This document shows positions 17,845 to 27,031 of a stretch of 64,000 bases of DNA, piece by piece. Source of the stretch: Arsenophonus nilaparvatae (lineage in GTDB: Bacteria > Pseudomonadota > Gammaproteobacteria > Enterobacterales > Enterobacteriaceae); the NCBI RefSeq assembly GCF_000757905.1, contig NZ_JRLH01000002.1. One strand, given 5' to 3'. Under the pieces are notes generated by a model that saw only the letters and a program-made list of their open reading frames with translations, was not told where the DNA came from and did no database searches. The translations under genes and the position numbers were made by a program. Position 1 is the first letter of the stretch; each line of letters begins with the position of its first letter.

Positions 17845-18369
17845 TTAAGTACTTTTTTTTAAACTAGCTAATACGGCAAAGGGATTTGGCTTTTCTGCCT
17901 CGTTAGGCAACTCACCAAAAACCATATCCGCGTCGGACACTTCACAGCGTTCAGAGTTATGAACCGGGATCGCCGGCAAAGAAAGGATTATTTCATCTTC
18001 AATCATTGCTAGCAAATCTATTTCACCAAATTGATCAATAATGATTGGCTCATACTCTTCAGGTAATAACGCAATCCTCTCATCATCAATGACAGGACTA
18101 AAACAATAAGTTACATGAACATGGCGGTTAAAATTTTTACCACAACGTTCACATTTTAACGTGACATCAACATCAGAATCGCCTCTTATGACAACTAAAT
18201 GTTGATTATCTATTGCAAACGATAGCTCACTAGTTACATCGCTATCTATACTTACTACTGATTCTTCGACACGCAAAACCTGTTCAGGTGAATAATATCC
18301 TGAATAATCCAATTTTTTTTGTGCTGCGCGATGCGCATCAATCGTTAAGGGTAATTTTACCTTTTGCAT
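17845..18369 (-). CDS. yceD: YceD, DUF177 large-subunit rRNA accumulation protein
   Basis: This is a 174-residue DUF177 family protein. Relatives are needed for normal 23S rRNA accumulation, but the molecular action is not known. The N-terminus MQKVKLPLTIDAHRAAQKKLDYSGYY and the metal-binding-like KCERCGKNF pair are characteristic; a second Cys near the C-terminus (SERCEVSD) is also conserved. It heads the rpmF operon, and its upstream region, divergent from maf, should contain the promoter of the long lipid-synthesis transcript. Confidence 0.93.
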   Translation of the reverse strand: MQKVKLPLTIDAHRAAQKKLDYSGYYSPEQVLRVEESVVSIDSDVTSELSFAIDNQHLVVIRGDSDVDVTLKCERCGKNFNRHVHVTYCFSPVIDDERIALLPEEYEPIIIDQFGEIDLLAMIEDEIILSLPAIPVHNSERCEVSDADMVFGELPNEAEKPNPFAVLASLKKST

Positions 18370-18511
18370 AAGGCGCGCATATTATCTTTGTAATGAGACA
18401 TAGTCAAAGGAAAAGGCTGCTTTTGCTTATTTTTCCACCAAATGTTCGCTATTTAAGCTCTATTTAGTTTAAAATGTCTCACCTCATTTGGCTATGGATT
18501 TTAGATATTTT

Positions 18512-19093
18512 ATGAAATCAATTGTATTGGCGTCAATGTCATCTTCACGTTATCATCTACTACAAAAATTAGACTTACCTTTTATTGCTGATGCACCTAA
18601 TATAGATGAAACCCCATTAATCAATGAATCGGCAACTTTTCTCGTCACTCGCTTAGCCATTGAAAAAGCAAAATCATTAGTAACTAAATATCCTACACAT
18701 TTAATAATAGGTGCAGATCAAGTCTGTATCCTGGAAAATCAAATAATAGGAAAACCACTAACTCATAGCAAAGCAACCAAGCAACTGAAGCAAGCCTCCG
18801 GCAAAAAAATTATCTTTTATACCGGACTCTGTTTATTTGATAGTGAAAGCAGAAAATACAATGCTAGATGTGAACTTTTCACTGTTTATTTTCGCCACTT
18901 AACAAATACACAAATTGAAAACTATCTTACAAAAGAACAGCCTTATCAATGCGCAGGGGCTTTTATGTCAGAAGGATTAGGCATCACATTATTTGAAAAA
19001 CTTGTTGGACGGGATCCTAATACTTTAATCGGTTTACCTTTAATTAGTTTAATCAATATGTTACGTACTCACGGCATCAACCCTCTTAATTAA
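18512..19093 (+). CDS. yceF: Maf-like nucleotide pyrophosphatase YceF (m7GTP type)
   Basis: Maf/HAM1-fold house-cleaning enzymes hydrolyse modified nucleoside triphosphates; the YceF branch prefers 7-methyl-GTP. The protein from the ATG at 18512 is 193 residues and begins MKSIVLASMSSSRYHLLQKL. Family motifs are DETP, IIGADQVC, GKPLT, FYTGLCLF and CAGAFMSEGLGITLFEKLVGRDPNTLIGLPL. An in-frame ATG at 18494 and a TTG at 18488 exist, but the shorter start agrees with relatives. None has a strong ribosome site. It is divergent from yceD and convergent with rluC. Confidence 0.93.
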   Translation: MKSIVLASMSSSRYHLLQKLDLPFIADAPNIDETPLINESATFLVTRLAIEKAKSLVTKYPTHLIIGADQVCILENQIIGKPLTHSKATKQLKQASGKKIIFYTGLCLFDSESRKYNARCELFTVYFRHLTNTQIENYLTKEQPYQCAGAFMSEGLGITLFEKLVGRDPNTLIGLPLISLINMLRTHGINPLN

Positions 19094-19116
19094 CTATCTT
19101 ACAGCATACAAAAAGC

Positions 19117-19143
19117 AAACCAGTTTATAATGCAAGCTGGTTT
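19117..19143. terminator. Hairpin between convergent yceF and rluC
   Basis: A 7-bp stem (AAACCAG at 19117-19123 with CTGGTTT at 19137-19143) lies between the two stop codons. A-rich sequence on one side and T-rich on the other fit a weak bidirectional terminator. Confidence 0.5.
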
Positions 19144-19164
19144 ACTAATTTGATTAGCGATGCA

Positions 19165-20112
19165 TTATTGCTTACGTAATATTGCCAAACAGCTTTTAAG
19201 TTGTTGATCTAAAGGGGCATTGAAAGTTAATTTTTCCCCACTGGCCGGATGGATAAACATTAATGAGCTAGCATGTAAAAAAAGTCGTTTCAAACCGGTA
19301 ATCGTTAACTGTTGATCAAAATCGCGATCACCATAACGGTTATCAAATGCTATAGGATGCTTTGCATATTGTGCATGTACTCTGATCTGATGTGTTCGCC
19401 CTGTTATTGGACTGGCATTGACTAACGTAGCATTAGAAAAACGCTCTTCAATTTTAAAATGGGTTTCTGAATGTTTACCATCAGCGCTGACTTTTACTAT
19501 CCGTTCGCCACTTTGTAAAATATTTTTTAATAAAGGTGCCTGAACAACTTTAATATGCGACGGCCATTGCCCTTTCACTAACGCAACATACTTTTTTTGC
19601 ATTTGTTTCAGACGTAACTGTTGGTGTAATAGCCTAAGAGCCGAACGTTTTTTCGCTATCAGTAAAACACCCGATGTTTCGCGATCTAACCTATGGACAA
19701 GTTCCAAAAAACGTGCTTCAGGACGTAATGCGCGTAAAGCTTCAATAACACCAAAATTTACCCCACTGCCACCATGAACAGCCATACCGGAAGGTTTATT
19801 CAAAACCAGCAGATGTTCATCTTCGTAAAGTATATAATCAGTGAGTGCAGCTACCTTATCCAATTTAGCCGAAATAACATTCTGTTGCTTTTCTGCCAGC
19901 CGAACGGGTGGGATCCTGATTAAATCGCCTGCTTGAATTTTATATTCAGGTTTGATTCTACCGCTATTTATTCTTACTTCACCCTTGCGAATAATCCGGT
20001 AAATCATACTTTTAGGAACACCTTTTAAACGTGTCAATAAAAAATTATCAATACGTTGACCTGCTTCATCATTATCGATAGTAACAAATTGGACCTGATT
20101 CTGTATTTTCAT
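19165..20112 (-). CDS. rluC: 23S rRNA pseudouridine synthase RluC
   Basis: RluC forms pseudouridine at positions 955, 2504 and 2580 of 23S rRNA in E. coli. The 315-residue protein has an N-terminal S4 RNA-binding domain (GQRIDNFLLTRLKGVPKSMIYRII) followed by the RluA-type catalytic domain. The catalytic Asp is in LVHRLDRETSGVLLIAKK; GRTHQIRVHAQ and the late LFLHASSL complete the signature. It is transcribed away from rne, with the long rne leader between them, as in E. coli. Confidence 0.96.
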   Translation of the reverse strand: MKIQNQVQFVTIDNDEAGQRIDNFLLTRLKGVPKSMIYRIIRKGEVRINSGRIKPEYKIQAGDLIRIPPVRLAEKQQNVISAKLDKVAALTDYILYEDEHLLVLNKPSGMAVHGGSGVNFGVIEALRALRPEARFLELVHRLDRETSGVLLIAKKRSALRLLHQQLRLKQMQKKYVALVKGQWPSHIKVVQAPLLKNILQSGERIVKVSADGKHSETHFKIEERFSNATLVNASPITGRTHQIRVHAQYAKHPIAFDNRYGDRDFDQQLTITGLKRLFLHASSLMFIHPASGEKLTFNAPLDQQLKSCLAILRKQ

Positions 20113-20490
20113 TATCTAATTATAATATTTTGTTAACATTTGAACTTGTTAAATATTGCGACCAAATATTATGATACCTTGTTTTAGCCTTTTTTCTTAA
20201 ACTTTGTCAATTCCGTTGTCAAATGCATTTTTTTCACATTTTTCCCTATAAAAACGCAATAAACAGCAAAAGTTATCTTGATATCTACCCATAAGCAATG
20301 GAATAATGGACAGTTGCCATAATGTTTATTAAAACAAGCGTTGGCGTAATTTGAGATCGATCTATTTTGATAACACATAAACGCAGCAATGGTGTAAGAC
20401 GGTGTGTAAAATCAAAAATAAATTATTGAATTGTGAACAAAGGTTTACTGGATTAGCTAAACTGTACATTGAACGGATAAATTCAGCAAC
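20113..20490. other. Divergent promoter region between rluC and rne
   Basis: About 380 AT-rich bases separate rluC and the recognisable rne leader element. The region must contain the rluC and rne promoters. The open frames here lack family resemblance and I treat them as chance. Confidence 0.5.
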
Positions 20491-20499
20491 AGTACTAAT

Positions 20500-20666
20500 T
20501 TAAGAATGCAGCATTTTATTTAAACGTAGCTTCACCGAAAAATTGCGTTTCAATACAACCGACAACCGCGAGGTTGACGATTTTGTAAAAGTCACGAAAC
20601 CATCGGTCAACAGTAACCATTTTTAGTCGCAACTTTTTTGACTTAGTAGAATAATGAGTATTTATA
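20500..20666 (+). ncRNA. RNase E 5' UTR autoregulatory element (rne5)
   Basis: The last about 165 bases before rne resemble the conserved enterobacterial rne leader through which RNase E senses and degrades its own mRNA. Visible parts are a hairpin CAACC-GCGA-GGTTG (20563-20576, with a GNRA-type tetraloop), the downstream GTCACGAAACCATCGGTCAA stretch, and a U-rich segment before the start. Assigned by memory of the E. coli leader, not by a covariance search. Confidence 0.72.
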
Positions 20667-23600
20667 ATGAAAAGAATGTTAATTAACGCAACTCAACAAG
20701 AAGAGTTGCGCGTTGCTCTTGTTGATGGGCAACGTCTTTATGACCTAGATATTGAAAATCCCGGACACGAACAAAAAAAAGCAAATATTTACAAAGGCAA
20801 AATTACCCGTATAGAACCTAGTCTAGAAGCAGCATTTGTTGATTATGGCTCAGAAAGGCACGGCTTTCTCCCGATTAAAGAAATTGCTCGTGAATACTTC
20901 CCTAGCCATTATCAACCCCACGGTCGCCCAAACATAAAGGATGTTTTAAAAGAAGGCCAGGAAGTTATTATCCAAGTTGATAAAGAAGAGCGAGGAAATA
21001 AAGGGGCCGCGCTAACAACTTTTATTAGTTTAGCTGGTAGCTATCTTGTTTTAATGCCAAATAACCCTCGCGCAGGTGGAATATCACGACGTATTGAGGG
21101 TGAAGATCGCACAGAACTGAAAGAGGCATTATCCTCATTAGAAATACCCGATGGTATGGGATTAATTGTCCGTACTGCTGGTGTAGGTAAATCAGCGGAA
21201 GCGCTACAGCAAGATCTACAATATCGTCTTAAACATTGGCAAGCCATAAAAAAAGCTGCAGAAAACCGATCAGCGCCTTTCCTTATTCATCAAGAAAGTA
21301 ACGTCATTGTGCGGGCGTTTCGTGATTACCTGCGCCCTGATATTGGTGAAATCCTGATTGATAATGCGAAAATTGTCGAAATGGCTCGTCATCATATTGA
21401 AGCGATTGGTCGTGGAGATTTTGCAAGTAAAATCAAATATTACAGTGGAGATGTTCCACTCTTTAGCCACTATCAAATCGAATCACAGATCGAGTCGGCT
21501 TTTCAACGTGAGGTTCGTTTACCGTCGGGTGGTGCACTGGTTATCGATACCACTGAGGCATTAACGGCTATCGATATCAATTCATCACGTTCAACCCGTG
21601 GTGGCGATATTGAAGAAACCGCATTCAACACCAATTTAGAAGCTGCTGATGAAATTGCCCGTCAATTACGGTTACGGGATTTAGGTGGACTAATTGTTAT
21701 CGATTTTATTGATATGACACCCGTCCGCCATCAGCGTGAAGTTGAAAATCGTCTGCGTGAAGCCGTACGCCAAGACAGAGCACGTATCCAAATCGCTCGG
21801 ATATCACGATTTGGTCTACTTGAAATGTCACGCCAACGTTTGAGTCCGTCACTTGGTGAATCCAGTCATCACGTTTGCCCTCGTTGTAGCGGCACAGGAA
21901 CAATTCGTGATAATGAATCACTTTCTCTCTCTATTTTACGTTTGATCGAAGAAGAAGCATTAAAAGAAAATACCCATGAAGTACATGCTATTGTACCGGT
22001 ACCAATTGCTTCTTATCTATTGAATGAAAAACGCCAGTCTGTCAATGAAATTGAACGTCGGCAACACAATATACGTGTCATTATTGTTCCTAACGATCAG
22101 ATGCAATCACCGCATTTTAATGTGGTCCGCATTCGTAAGGGTGAAGAAGTTTCAGCATTAAGTTACTATCTCGCTCAATATCACGAAGCTGAAACCAATA
22201 ATCTAATAGATGATGCCGCCAGTGAGAAAAAGTTACCTGAACAACCGGCTATTTCTACTTTTGCTCTTCAATCTCAAGCAGATACAAAAAATGCCGGGGT
22301 TGCTAAGGGCAAATCAAGTAAACAGAGTAAATTAACCAACAAGCAAACTTCGACAAGTCTGTTTAATAGAATTACCTCATTCTTGAAAAAATTATTTACC
22401 GAATCACCGCAACCAATCGAAAAAGCAGAAAAAAAATCGAAAAGTGGTAATGATAAGCGACGTAATAGTGAGCGGCGTAATAATCGTCGGCCAACTCAAC
22501 GCCGTGAACAGAATGACAATATCGATAACCGTCAAAATCGTGGACATACCGATGAGCAACAATCACGTAAAAGCCGTAATCAGAAAAGTCATTTTAATGA
22601 TACTCAAGAGAGCGCAGCACGTGAAACTCAACAACAGCGTCGCGAGCAGCGAGCTGAACGTCGTCGTCGTCAGGAAGAAAAACGCCAGCTGCAACTTGAA
22701 ACTAAAACACAACCACTTGACAAGAAAGAGGCTGAAACGGAAAGAACGGTCGTTACCTCTCCTCGCCGTCAACAGCGTCAACTAGCTCAATCAATACGGG
22801 TTGCAAATAGTGCCACTGAGCAGCAAAAATTATCTATTGATAAAGAATATCAAGATATTAAGTTGCCTATTGCCAATAGCACAGAGGATAAGCCTGGTTT
22901 GTTAACTGCCGAACCGATTCTGCCTGCGGAGCAAAAAACCTATATGCCGCATGTCACCGAACAGGTTGAATCTCAAGAAGCAGCTACCAATTATGCTAAT
23001 GAACGACAAGAAACGATCATTCCGCGGCGATCAAGACGATCTCCTCGCCACCTACGCGTTAGCGGGCAACGCCGTCGTCGTTATCGTGATGAAAATCAAA
23101 GCAAATCATTAGTACCATTAAAAATGGCTGTTGCTTCGCCTGAATTATCTTCAGGTAAAGTCTGGATCCAATACCCGATTAAGTTAAATGAATTGAACGA
23201 AGTGTCATCAAATAGTAAAAATATGATGACATTTAATGAAAAAACAGCATCTTCTGCCAATCCAATTAACGGTAATGACATCATCGATAAAGTTGAAGCT
23301 GAAGAAAAAACAGTGCCAATTAGTGAAACGGCTCAATCAACGATGGAAAAAAGCTTACTACCCTCAGCCGAAGTATTGCTTATTCCCATAAAGACTCAAG
23401 GTACTGAACAAAACGAAAAAGCCTGTCAAACACTTATTGAAGCGAAAGTAATGCCTGAAAACAACACTAATGTGGTTGTGGAAACGCTAGTAGATAATGG
23501 AGCAACCGATCAGCTACAAAATGGGCAATCGGTTAATGATGAACTTTTCATAGCCAATGAAATTAAAAAGGATGAATATTCAATCGATGAAATCAGTCAG

Positions 23601-23903
23601 GAAAAAGCAACCGACTCATCGGATGAAAATTATAGCCATGTTCAGCCAAATATATCTTCTATGACCGATGTCATTGCAAAAAAGGCAAGTCATCGAAAAG
23701 AAGAAACTGCTGCGATAAAATTAGTAAAAAAAATAGGCTATTCCCATGCGCCGACCACAAAAGCACCGGCGCCGGAAATTATTGAAAGCGGTTTGGAAAT
23801 TAAAGCTTACGTACGACCTGCGATAGCTTTCCACGGTAAAAATGGTGCCGGTGGTCATGTTGCCACAAATATAGCCACATCCAATATGTTTAAACCCAAA
23901 TAA
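20667..23903 (+). CDS. rne: Ribonuclease E
   Basis: RNase E is the main endonuclease of mRNA decay and rRNA/tRNA processing and the scaffold of the degradosome. The 1078-residue protein has an intact catalytic half: S1 domain near residues 35-120, magnesium ligands Asp303 (AIDINSSRSTRGG) and Asp346 (IVIDFIDM), and the zinc-link CPRCSGTG. The C-terminal half is long, disordered and Arg-rich. It includes the amphipathic membrane anchor (SLFNRITSFLKKLFT, about residue 565), basic RNA-binding blocks such as RREQRAERRRRQEEKRQ, and a terminal PNPase-binding-like segment ending GGHVATNIATSNMFKPK. Retention of the full scaffold argues against extreme genome reduction. Confidence 0.97.
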   Translation: MKRMLINATQQEELRVALVDGQRLYDLDIENPGHEQKKANIYKGKITRIEPSLEAAFVDYGSERHGFLPIKEIAREYFPSHYQPHGRPNIKDVLKEGQEVIIQVDKEERGNKGAALTTFISLAGSYLVLMPNNPRAGGISRRIEGEDRTELKEALSSLEIPDGMGLIVRTAGVGKSAEALQQDLQYRLKHWQAIKKAAENRSAPFLIHQESNVIVRAFRDYLRPDIGEILIDNAKIVEMARHHIEAIGRGDFASKIKYYSGDVPLFSHYQIESQIESAFQREVRLPSGGALVIDTTEALTAIDINSSRSTRGGDIEETAFNTNLEAADEIARQLRLRDLGGLIVIDFIDMTPVRHQREVENRLREAVRQDRARIQIARISRFGLLEMSRQRLSPSLGESSHHVCPRCSGTGTIRDNESLSLSILRLIEEEALKENTHEVHAIVPVPIASYLLNEKRQSVNEIERRQHNIRVIIVPNDQMQSPHFNVVRIRKGEEVSALSYYLAQYHEAETNNLIDDAASEKKLPEQPAISTFALQSQADTKNAGVAKGKSSKQSKLTNKQTSTSLFNRITSFLKKLFTESPQPIEKAEKKSKSGNDKRRNSERRNNRRPTQRREQNDNIDNRQNRGHTDEQQSRKSRNQKSHFNDTQESAARETQQQRREQRAERRRRQEEKRQLQLETKTQPLDKKEAETERTVVTSPRRQQRQLAQSIRVANSATEQQKLSIDKEYQDIKLPIANSTEDKPGLLTAEPILPAEQKTYMPHVTEQVESQEAATNYANERQETIIPRRSRRSPRHLRVSGQRRRRYRDENQSKSLVPLKMAVASPELSSGKVWIQYPIKLNELNEVSSNSKNMMTFNEKTASSANPINGNDIIDKVEAEEKTVPISETAQSTMEKSLLPSAEVLLIPIKTQGTEQNEKACQTLIEAKVMPENNTNVVVETLVDNGATDQLQNGQSVNDELFIANEIKKDEYSIDEISQEKATDSSDENYSHVQPNISSMTDVIAKKASHRKEETAAIKLVKKIGYSHAPTTKAPAPEIIESGLEIKAYVRPAIAFHGKNGAGGHVATNIATSNMFKPK

Positions 23904-23911
23904 TAACCAAT

Positions 23912-23942
23912 AAAAAATGCCCTAATTAGGGCATTTTTTTTA
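23912..23942. terminator. Strong terminator after rne
   Basis: A near-perfect palindrome, AAAAAATGCCCTAATTAGGGCATTTTTT, gives a GC-centred stem followed by a T run on either strand. It ends the rne transcript. Confidence 0.9.
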
Positions 23943-24035
23943 TTCTGAATTTTAACTAAAATTTACTTATTCGCGTTTAATATCAGAGTACTTTTAGTAA
24001 AATATGTATTCTTTATTATTAAATTAGGAATAAAT

Positions 24036-24662
24036 ATGTCTCAATGGATTGTTTTCGGCGCAGGTAAAGGAATTGGTTATCATCTTGTACAATATGGTCT
24101 TCAGCAAGGTCATCAAGTCATCGCTTTTATTCGTAATGCAAAATATAAAACACGACTAACACAAATAGGCGCGCAAGTTATTGAAGGAGATGCTTGCCAA
24201 TATAGCGACATAAAAAATACATTGGCTGATATTTCTAATAACAGCATTGTATTTAGTACTATAGGCGGTAAGAGCGCTGATCTAACTGGTAATCTTAATA
24301 TTATTAAATCGGCCGAAACGTTAAATATGCGACGCTTATTATTGGTGACCTCTGTTGGCTGCGGTGATGGTTGGAAATATCTATCATCTAAAGCTAAGGC
24401 GCTATTTGGTATGTCAATTCGCCATAAATCAATGGTTGAGTGCTACCTAAAAACAAGTTCATTAGATTACACTATCCTTCGGCCTGGTGGACTGCTTAAT
24501 TTACCTGCTACCGGCAATCACCAACGTATTCAACTCCCTCAAATAGGATTAGTTACTCGGCAAGATATTGCCATAGAGCTATCAAATATTGCTGAAAATA
24601 AGCTAACTTACCAACAAACCTATACGGTAATAGATCCAAATTTGAGTTTTAATATGAAGTAA
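24036..24662 (+). CDS. Atypical SDR / NAD(P)-binding oxidoreductase-like protein
   Basis: The 208-residue protein starts MSQWIVFGAGKGIGYHLVQYG, a Rossmann dinucleotide motif of the GxGxxG kind, followed by strand ends at IAFIRNAK and VIEGDA and the segment LLLVTSVGCGDGW. Family proteins (NmrA/YwnB-like, NAD(P)H-binding) act as reductases or redox sensors. A YxxxK pair is not obvious; the SxxHKxxVE segment (IRHKSMVECYL) takes that place, as in the atypical group. AGGA lies seven bases before the ATG. It stands alone between rne and tmaR. The substrate is unknown. Confidence 0.8.
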   Translation: MSQWIVFGAGKGIGYHLVQYGLQQGHQVIAFIRNAKYKTRLTQIGAQVIEGDACQYSDIKNTLADISNNSIVFSTIGGKSADLTGNLNIIKSAETLNMRRLLLVTSVGCGDGWKYLSSKAKALFGMSIRHKSMVECYLKTSSLDYTILRPGGLLNLPATGNHQRIQLPQIGLVTRQDIAIELSNIAENKLTYQQTYTVIDPNLSFNMK

Positions 24663-24726
24663 CGATTAATAAAATCCCTGTAATAAAAAAGTGTTACAGG
24701 GAATTCATGAGTCTAAGCAAATTCTA

Positions 24727-25047
24727 TTAGCCGTTAGTATCAGCCGTGGTTTTCAATTTTTGTGATAACTCCCGACGTTCTTTTGATAATTCTGCGTTCT
24801 TGATATTATAATCATCGATCCGATCTTCATAATCACTACGCATATTAGCAATTATTGCTCTGATCTCTTCAATGGTCATACCTTCTTTAATATATTCACT
24901 TAAGTTATCCAGCAGCAAAACTCGTTTCTGATTATCACGAATTTTTTTTTCATTATCCGCTAATTCACGTTTGATCTTATTTTTACGACGAAACATACGT
25001 ACAAACTCCAGTACATTTTGGAATGACTGCTTATTTTTACTTGTCAT
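24727..25047 (-). CDS. tmaR: TmaR (YeeX), PTS polar-localisation protein
   Basis: TmaR (formerly YeeX, DUF496) forms pole-localised clusters and controls enzyme I of the sugar phosphotransferase system in E. coli. The 106-residue protein is rich in charged coiled-coil heptads and matches YeeX along its length (FQNVLEFVRMFRRKNK, KKIRDNQKRVLLLDNLSEYI, IKNAELSKERRELS). I start at the ATG at 25047, with AAAGGT six bases upstream, rather than five codons earlier. It lies next to sbcB, as in E. coli. Confidence 0.93.
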   Translation of the reverse strand: MTSKNKQSFQNVLEFVRMFRRKNKIKRELADNEKKIRDNQKRVLLLDNLSEYIKEGMTIEEIRAIIANMRSDYEDRIDDYNIKNAELSKERRELSQKLKTTADTNG

Positions 25048-25062
25048 TTCTATACCTTTCAA

Positions 25063-25439
25063 TAAAACATATGCATTATGAATAATAAACTACACGATAC
25101 GGCGATTAACTTAATGACACAAGCCAATTTCTAAGATTTTTACTCTGTTTTATTATCTTTGCACTGATAATGACGCTTTTGCTCTGTCTTTATTAATTTT
25201 GTGTTATTAATAACCTAAATTTAGTTAAACAAAAAATGATAAATAAGTGAAATTTTCACAGTTAGCACTAATACTATGATAATTCATTGCATAATAATGA
25301 CATTCAGCTTAAGTATCCATTAACGGCGTATTATTGCGATTACGGATAATTTAAAATACAAAATTCATTTCTGCTGGACTCATCAATCAGTCATTAAAAA
25401 TAAGTTAACACAGAGAGTAAAAAAACATTCATTGTCAGA
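25063..25439. other. Intergenic region between tmaR and sbcB
   Basis: About 380 AT-rich bases lie between two divergent genes. Promoters for both must be here, but I can name no specific site. Confidence 0.5.
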
Positions 25440-25499
25440 TTGGAATATTTTAATATTATTAAACAACATATTGCGCTACATAAAAATTGGGAAAATATT

Positions 25500-26924
25500 T
25501 TGGCCAATAAGCAAAAATCCTCATTTCTGTTTCACGATTATGAAACATTTGGGCAGCATCCTGCTCTCGATCGACCCGCACAATTTGCCAGCATCAGAAC
25601 CGACTCAAATTTTAATATTATCGAAGAGCCACAAATTTTTTACTGTGCCCCTGCCGATGACTATCTCCCTCAACCTCAAGCCGTAATGATCACGGGTATT
25701 ACGCCCCAATATGCAATAGCTCATGGCATAAATGAAGCTGAATTTGCTAGACGTATTCATGGAATATTTAGCATAGCCAATAGTTGTATTGTCGGTTACA
25801 ACAATATTCGATTTGATGATGAAGTGACTCGTCATATTTTCTACCGTAATTTTTATGATCCTTATGCTTATAGCTGGCAGCAAGGTAATTCACGTTGGGA
25901 TTTACTTGATGTGTTACGCGCTTGCTATGCGCTACGACCTGATGGCATTAACTGGCCTAGCAATGATGAAGGACTACCTAGTTTCAAATTAGAACATCTG
26001 ACCACTGCAAACGGTATTGAGCATGCAAATGCTCATGATGCAATGGCCGACGTTTTTGCTACTATCGAAATGGCAAAATTAGTTAAGCAAGCACAGCCAA
26101 GGATGTTCGATTACTTCTTTCATTTAAGACATAAAAATGAAATTCGCCAATTGATTGATATTATTGCCATGACCCCGTTAGTGCATGTTTCCGGCATGTT
26201 GGGCGCAATACGAGCTAATACCAGTCTAATTGCACCACTGGCCTGGCATCCCGAAAACCGTAATGCCATTATTGCCTGTGATCTAGCGGCAGACATTAGC
26301 CCACTGTTAACATTAGATAGTGATACTCTAAGGCAACGTTTATACACACCCAAAGCAGAGTTAGCCGGTGAATTAGCCATTCCTATTAAACTGATACATA
26401 TTAATAAATGTCCAATTCTGGCTCCGGCCAACACACTGCGAGCAGCAGATGCACAACGCATAGCACTAGATCTCGATGTCTGTCTGAATAATTTAGCTAT
26501 ATTGCGACAACATAGTGAAGTGCGGGATAAAGTTATTCAGCTTTTTACCGAACCGCAACCCTTTCCTGAAGCAGCTGATGTAGATACTAAGCTTTATGCC
26601 GGTTTCTTTGGTGATAATGATCGTTCAACAATGGCTATTATCCGTCAAACTTTACCGCAAAATTTACCCGCATTGGATCTCAAATTTGACGATCCGCGCA
26701 TGAAGCAACTATTTTTTCGTTATCGTGCCAGGAACTATCCGGCCATATTGACAGAACAAGAACAGCTTGCCTGGTTACATCACCGACGCGATAGATTGAC
26801 CAGCGAGAAAATAACCGAATATCTGCAAACTATCGAGCAATTATTTATTGAACATCAAGAAGATAAAGAAAAGTGCCTGCAACTAAAAGCACTGGTAGAT
26901 TATGCCAAACAGATAGCCAGTTAA
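25500..26924 (+). CDS. sbcB: Exodeoxyribonuclease I SbcB
   Basis: ExoI degrades single-stranded DNA 3' to 5' in recombination and mismatch repair. DEDDh exonuclease motifs are visible: FLFHDYETFG, GYNNIRFDDEVTRHIFYRNFYDP, and HDAMADVFATI near residue 185. An SH3-like and a helical C-terminal domain follow, with WHPENRNAIIACDL and YRARNYPAILT. No ATG fits. I chose the TTG at 25500, with GGGAA upstream, because it gives 474 residues (E. coli 475) and aligns MANKQKSSFLFHDYE. An in-frame TTG at 25440 would add 20 unconserved residues. Confidence 0.93.
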   Translation: MANKQKSSFLFHDYETFGQHPALDRPAQFASIRTDSNFNIIEEPQIFYCAPADDYLPQPQAVMITGITPQYAIAHGINEAEFARRIHGIFSIANSCIVGYNNIRFDDEVTRHIFYRNFYDPYAYSWQQGNSRWDLLDVLRACYALRPDGINWPSNDEGLPSFKLEHLTTANGIEHANAHDAMADVFATIEMAKLVKQAQPRMFDYFFHLRHKNEIRQLIDIIAMTPLVHVSGMLGAIRANTSLIAPLAWHPENRNAIIACDLAADISPLLTLDSDTLRQRLYTPKAELAGELAIPIKLIHINKCPILAPANTLRAADAQRIALDLDVCLNNLAILRQHSEVRDKVIQLFTEPQPFPEAADVDTKLYAGFFGDNDRSTMAIIRQTLPQNLPALDLKFDDPRMKQLFFRYRARNYPAILTEQEQLAWLHHRRDRLTSEKITEYLQTIEQLFIEHQEDKEKCLQLKALVDYAKQIAS

Positions 26925-26969
26925 TTGGGTTTCGTCATAACATACAAAAACGGGTTAGCTAATATAGCA

Positions 26970-26991
26970 AAAGGCCAAATAATTGGCCTTT
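26970..26991. terminator. Bidirectional hairpin between sbcB and plaP
   Basis: AAAGGCCAA at 26970-26978 pairs with TTGGCCTTT at 26983-26991 around a four-base loop. It lies between two convergent genes, as expected for a shared terminator; the U run is short. Confidence 0.6.
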
Positions 26992-27031
26992 GCTGTGGTG
27001 AAACCGTCGGTAGCGCTAAAATTTGCGATCA

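Noticed and set aside
20184..20378. 64-codon minus-strand ORF upstream of rne
   Set aside because: It has no ribosome site or family resemblance and overlaps the rne leader region; treated as chance.
22444..22785. 113-codon plus-strand ORF within rne
   Set aside because: It is an out-of-frame reading of the Arg-rich RNase E C-terminal region.
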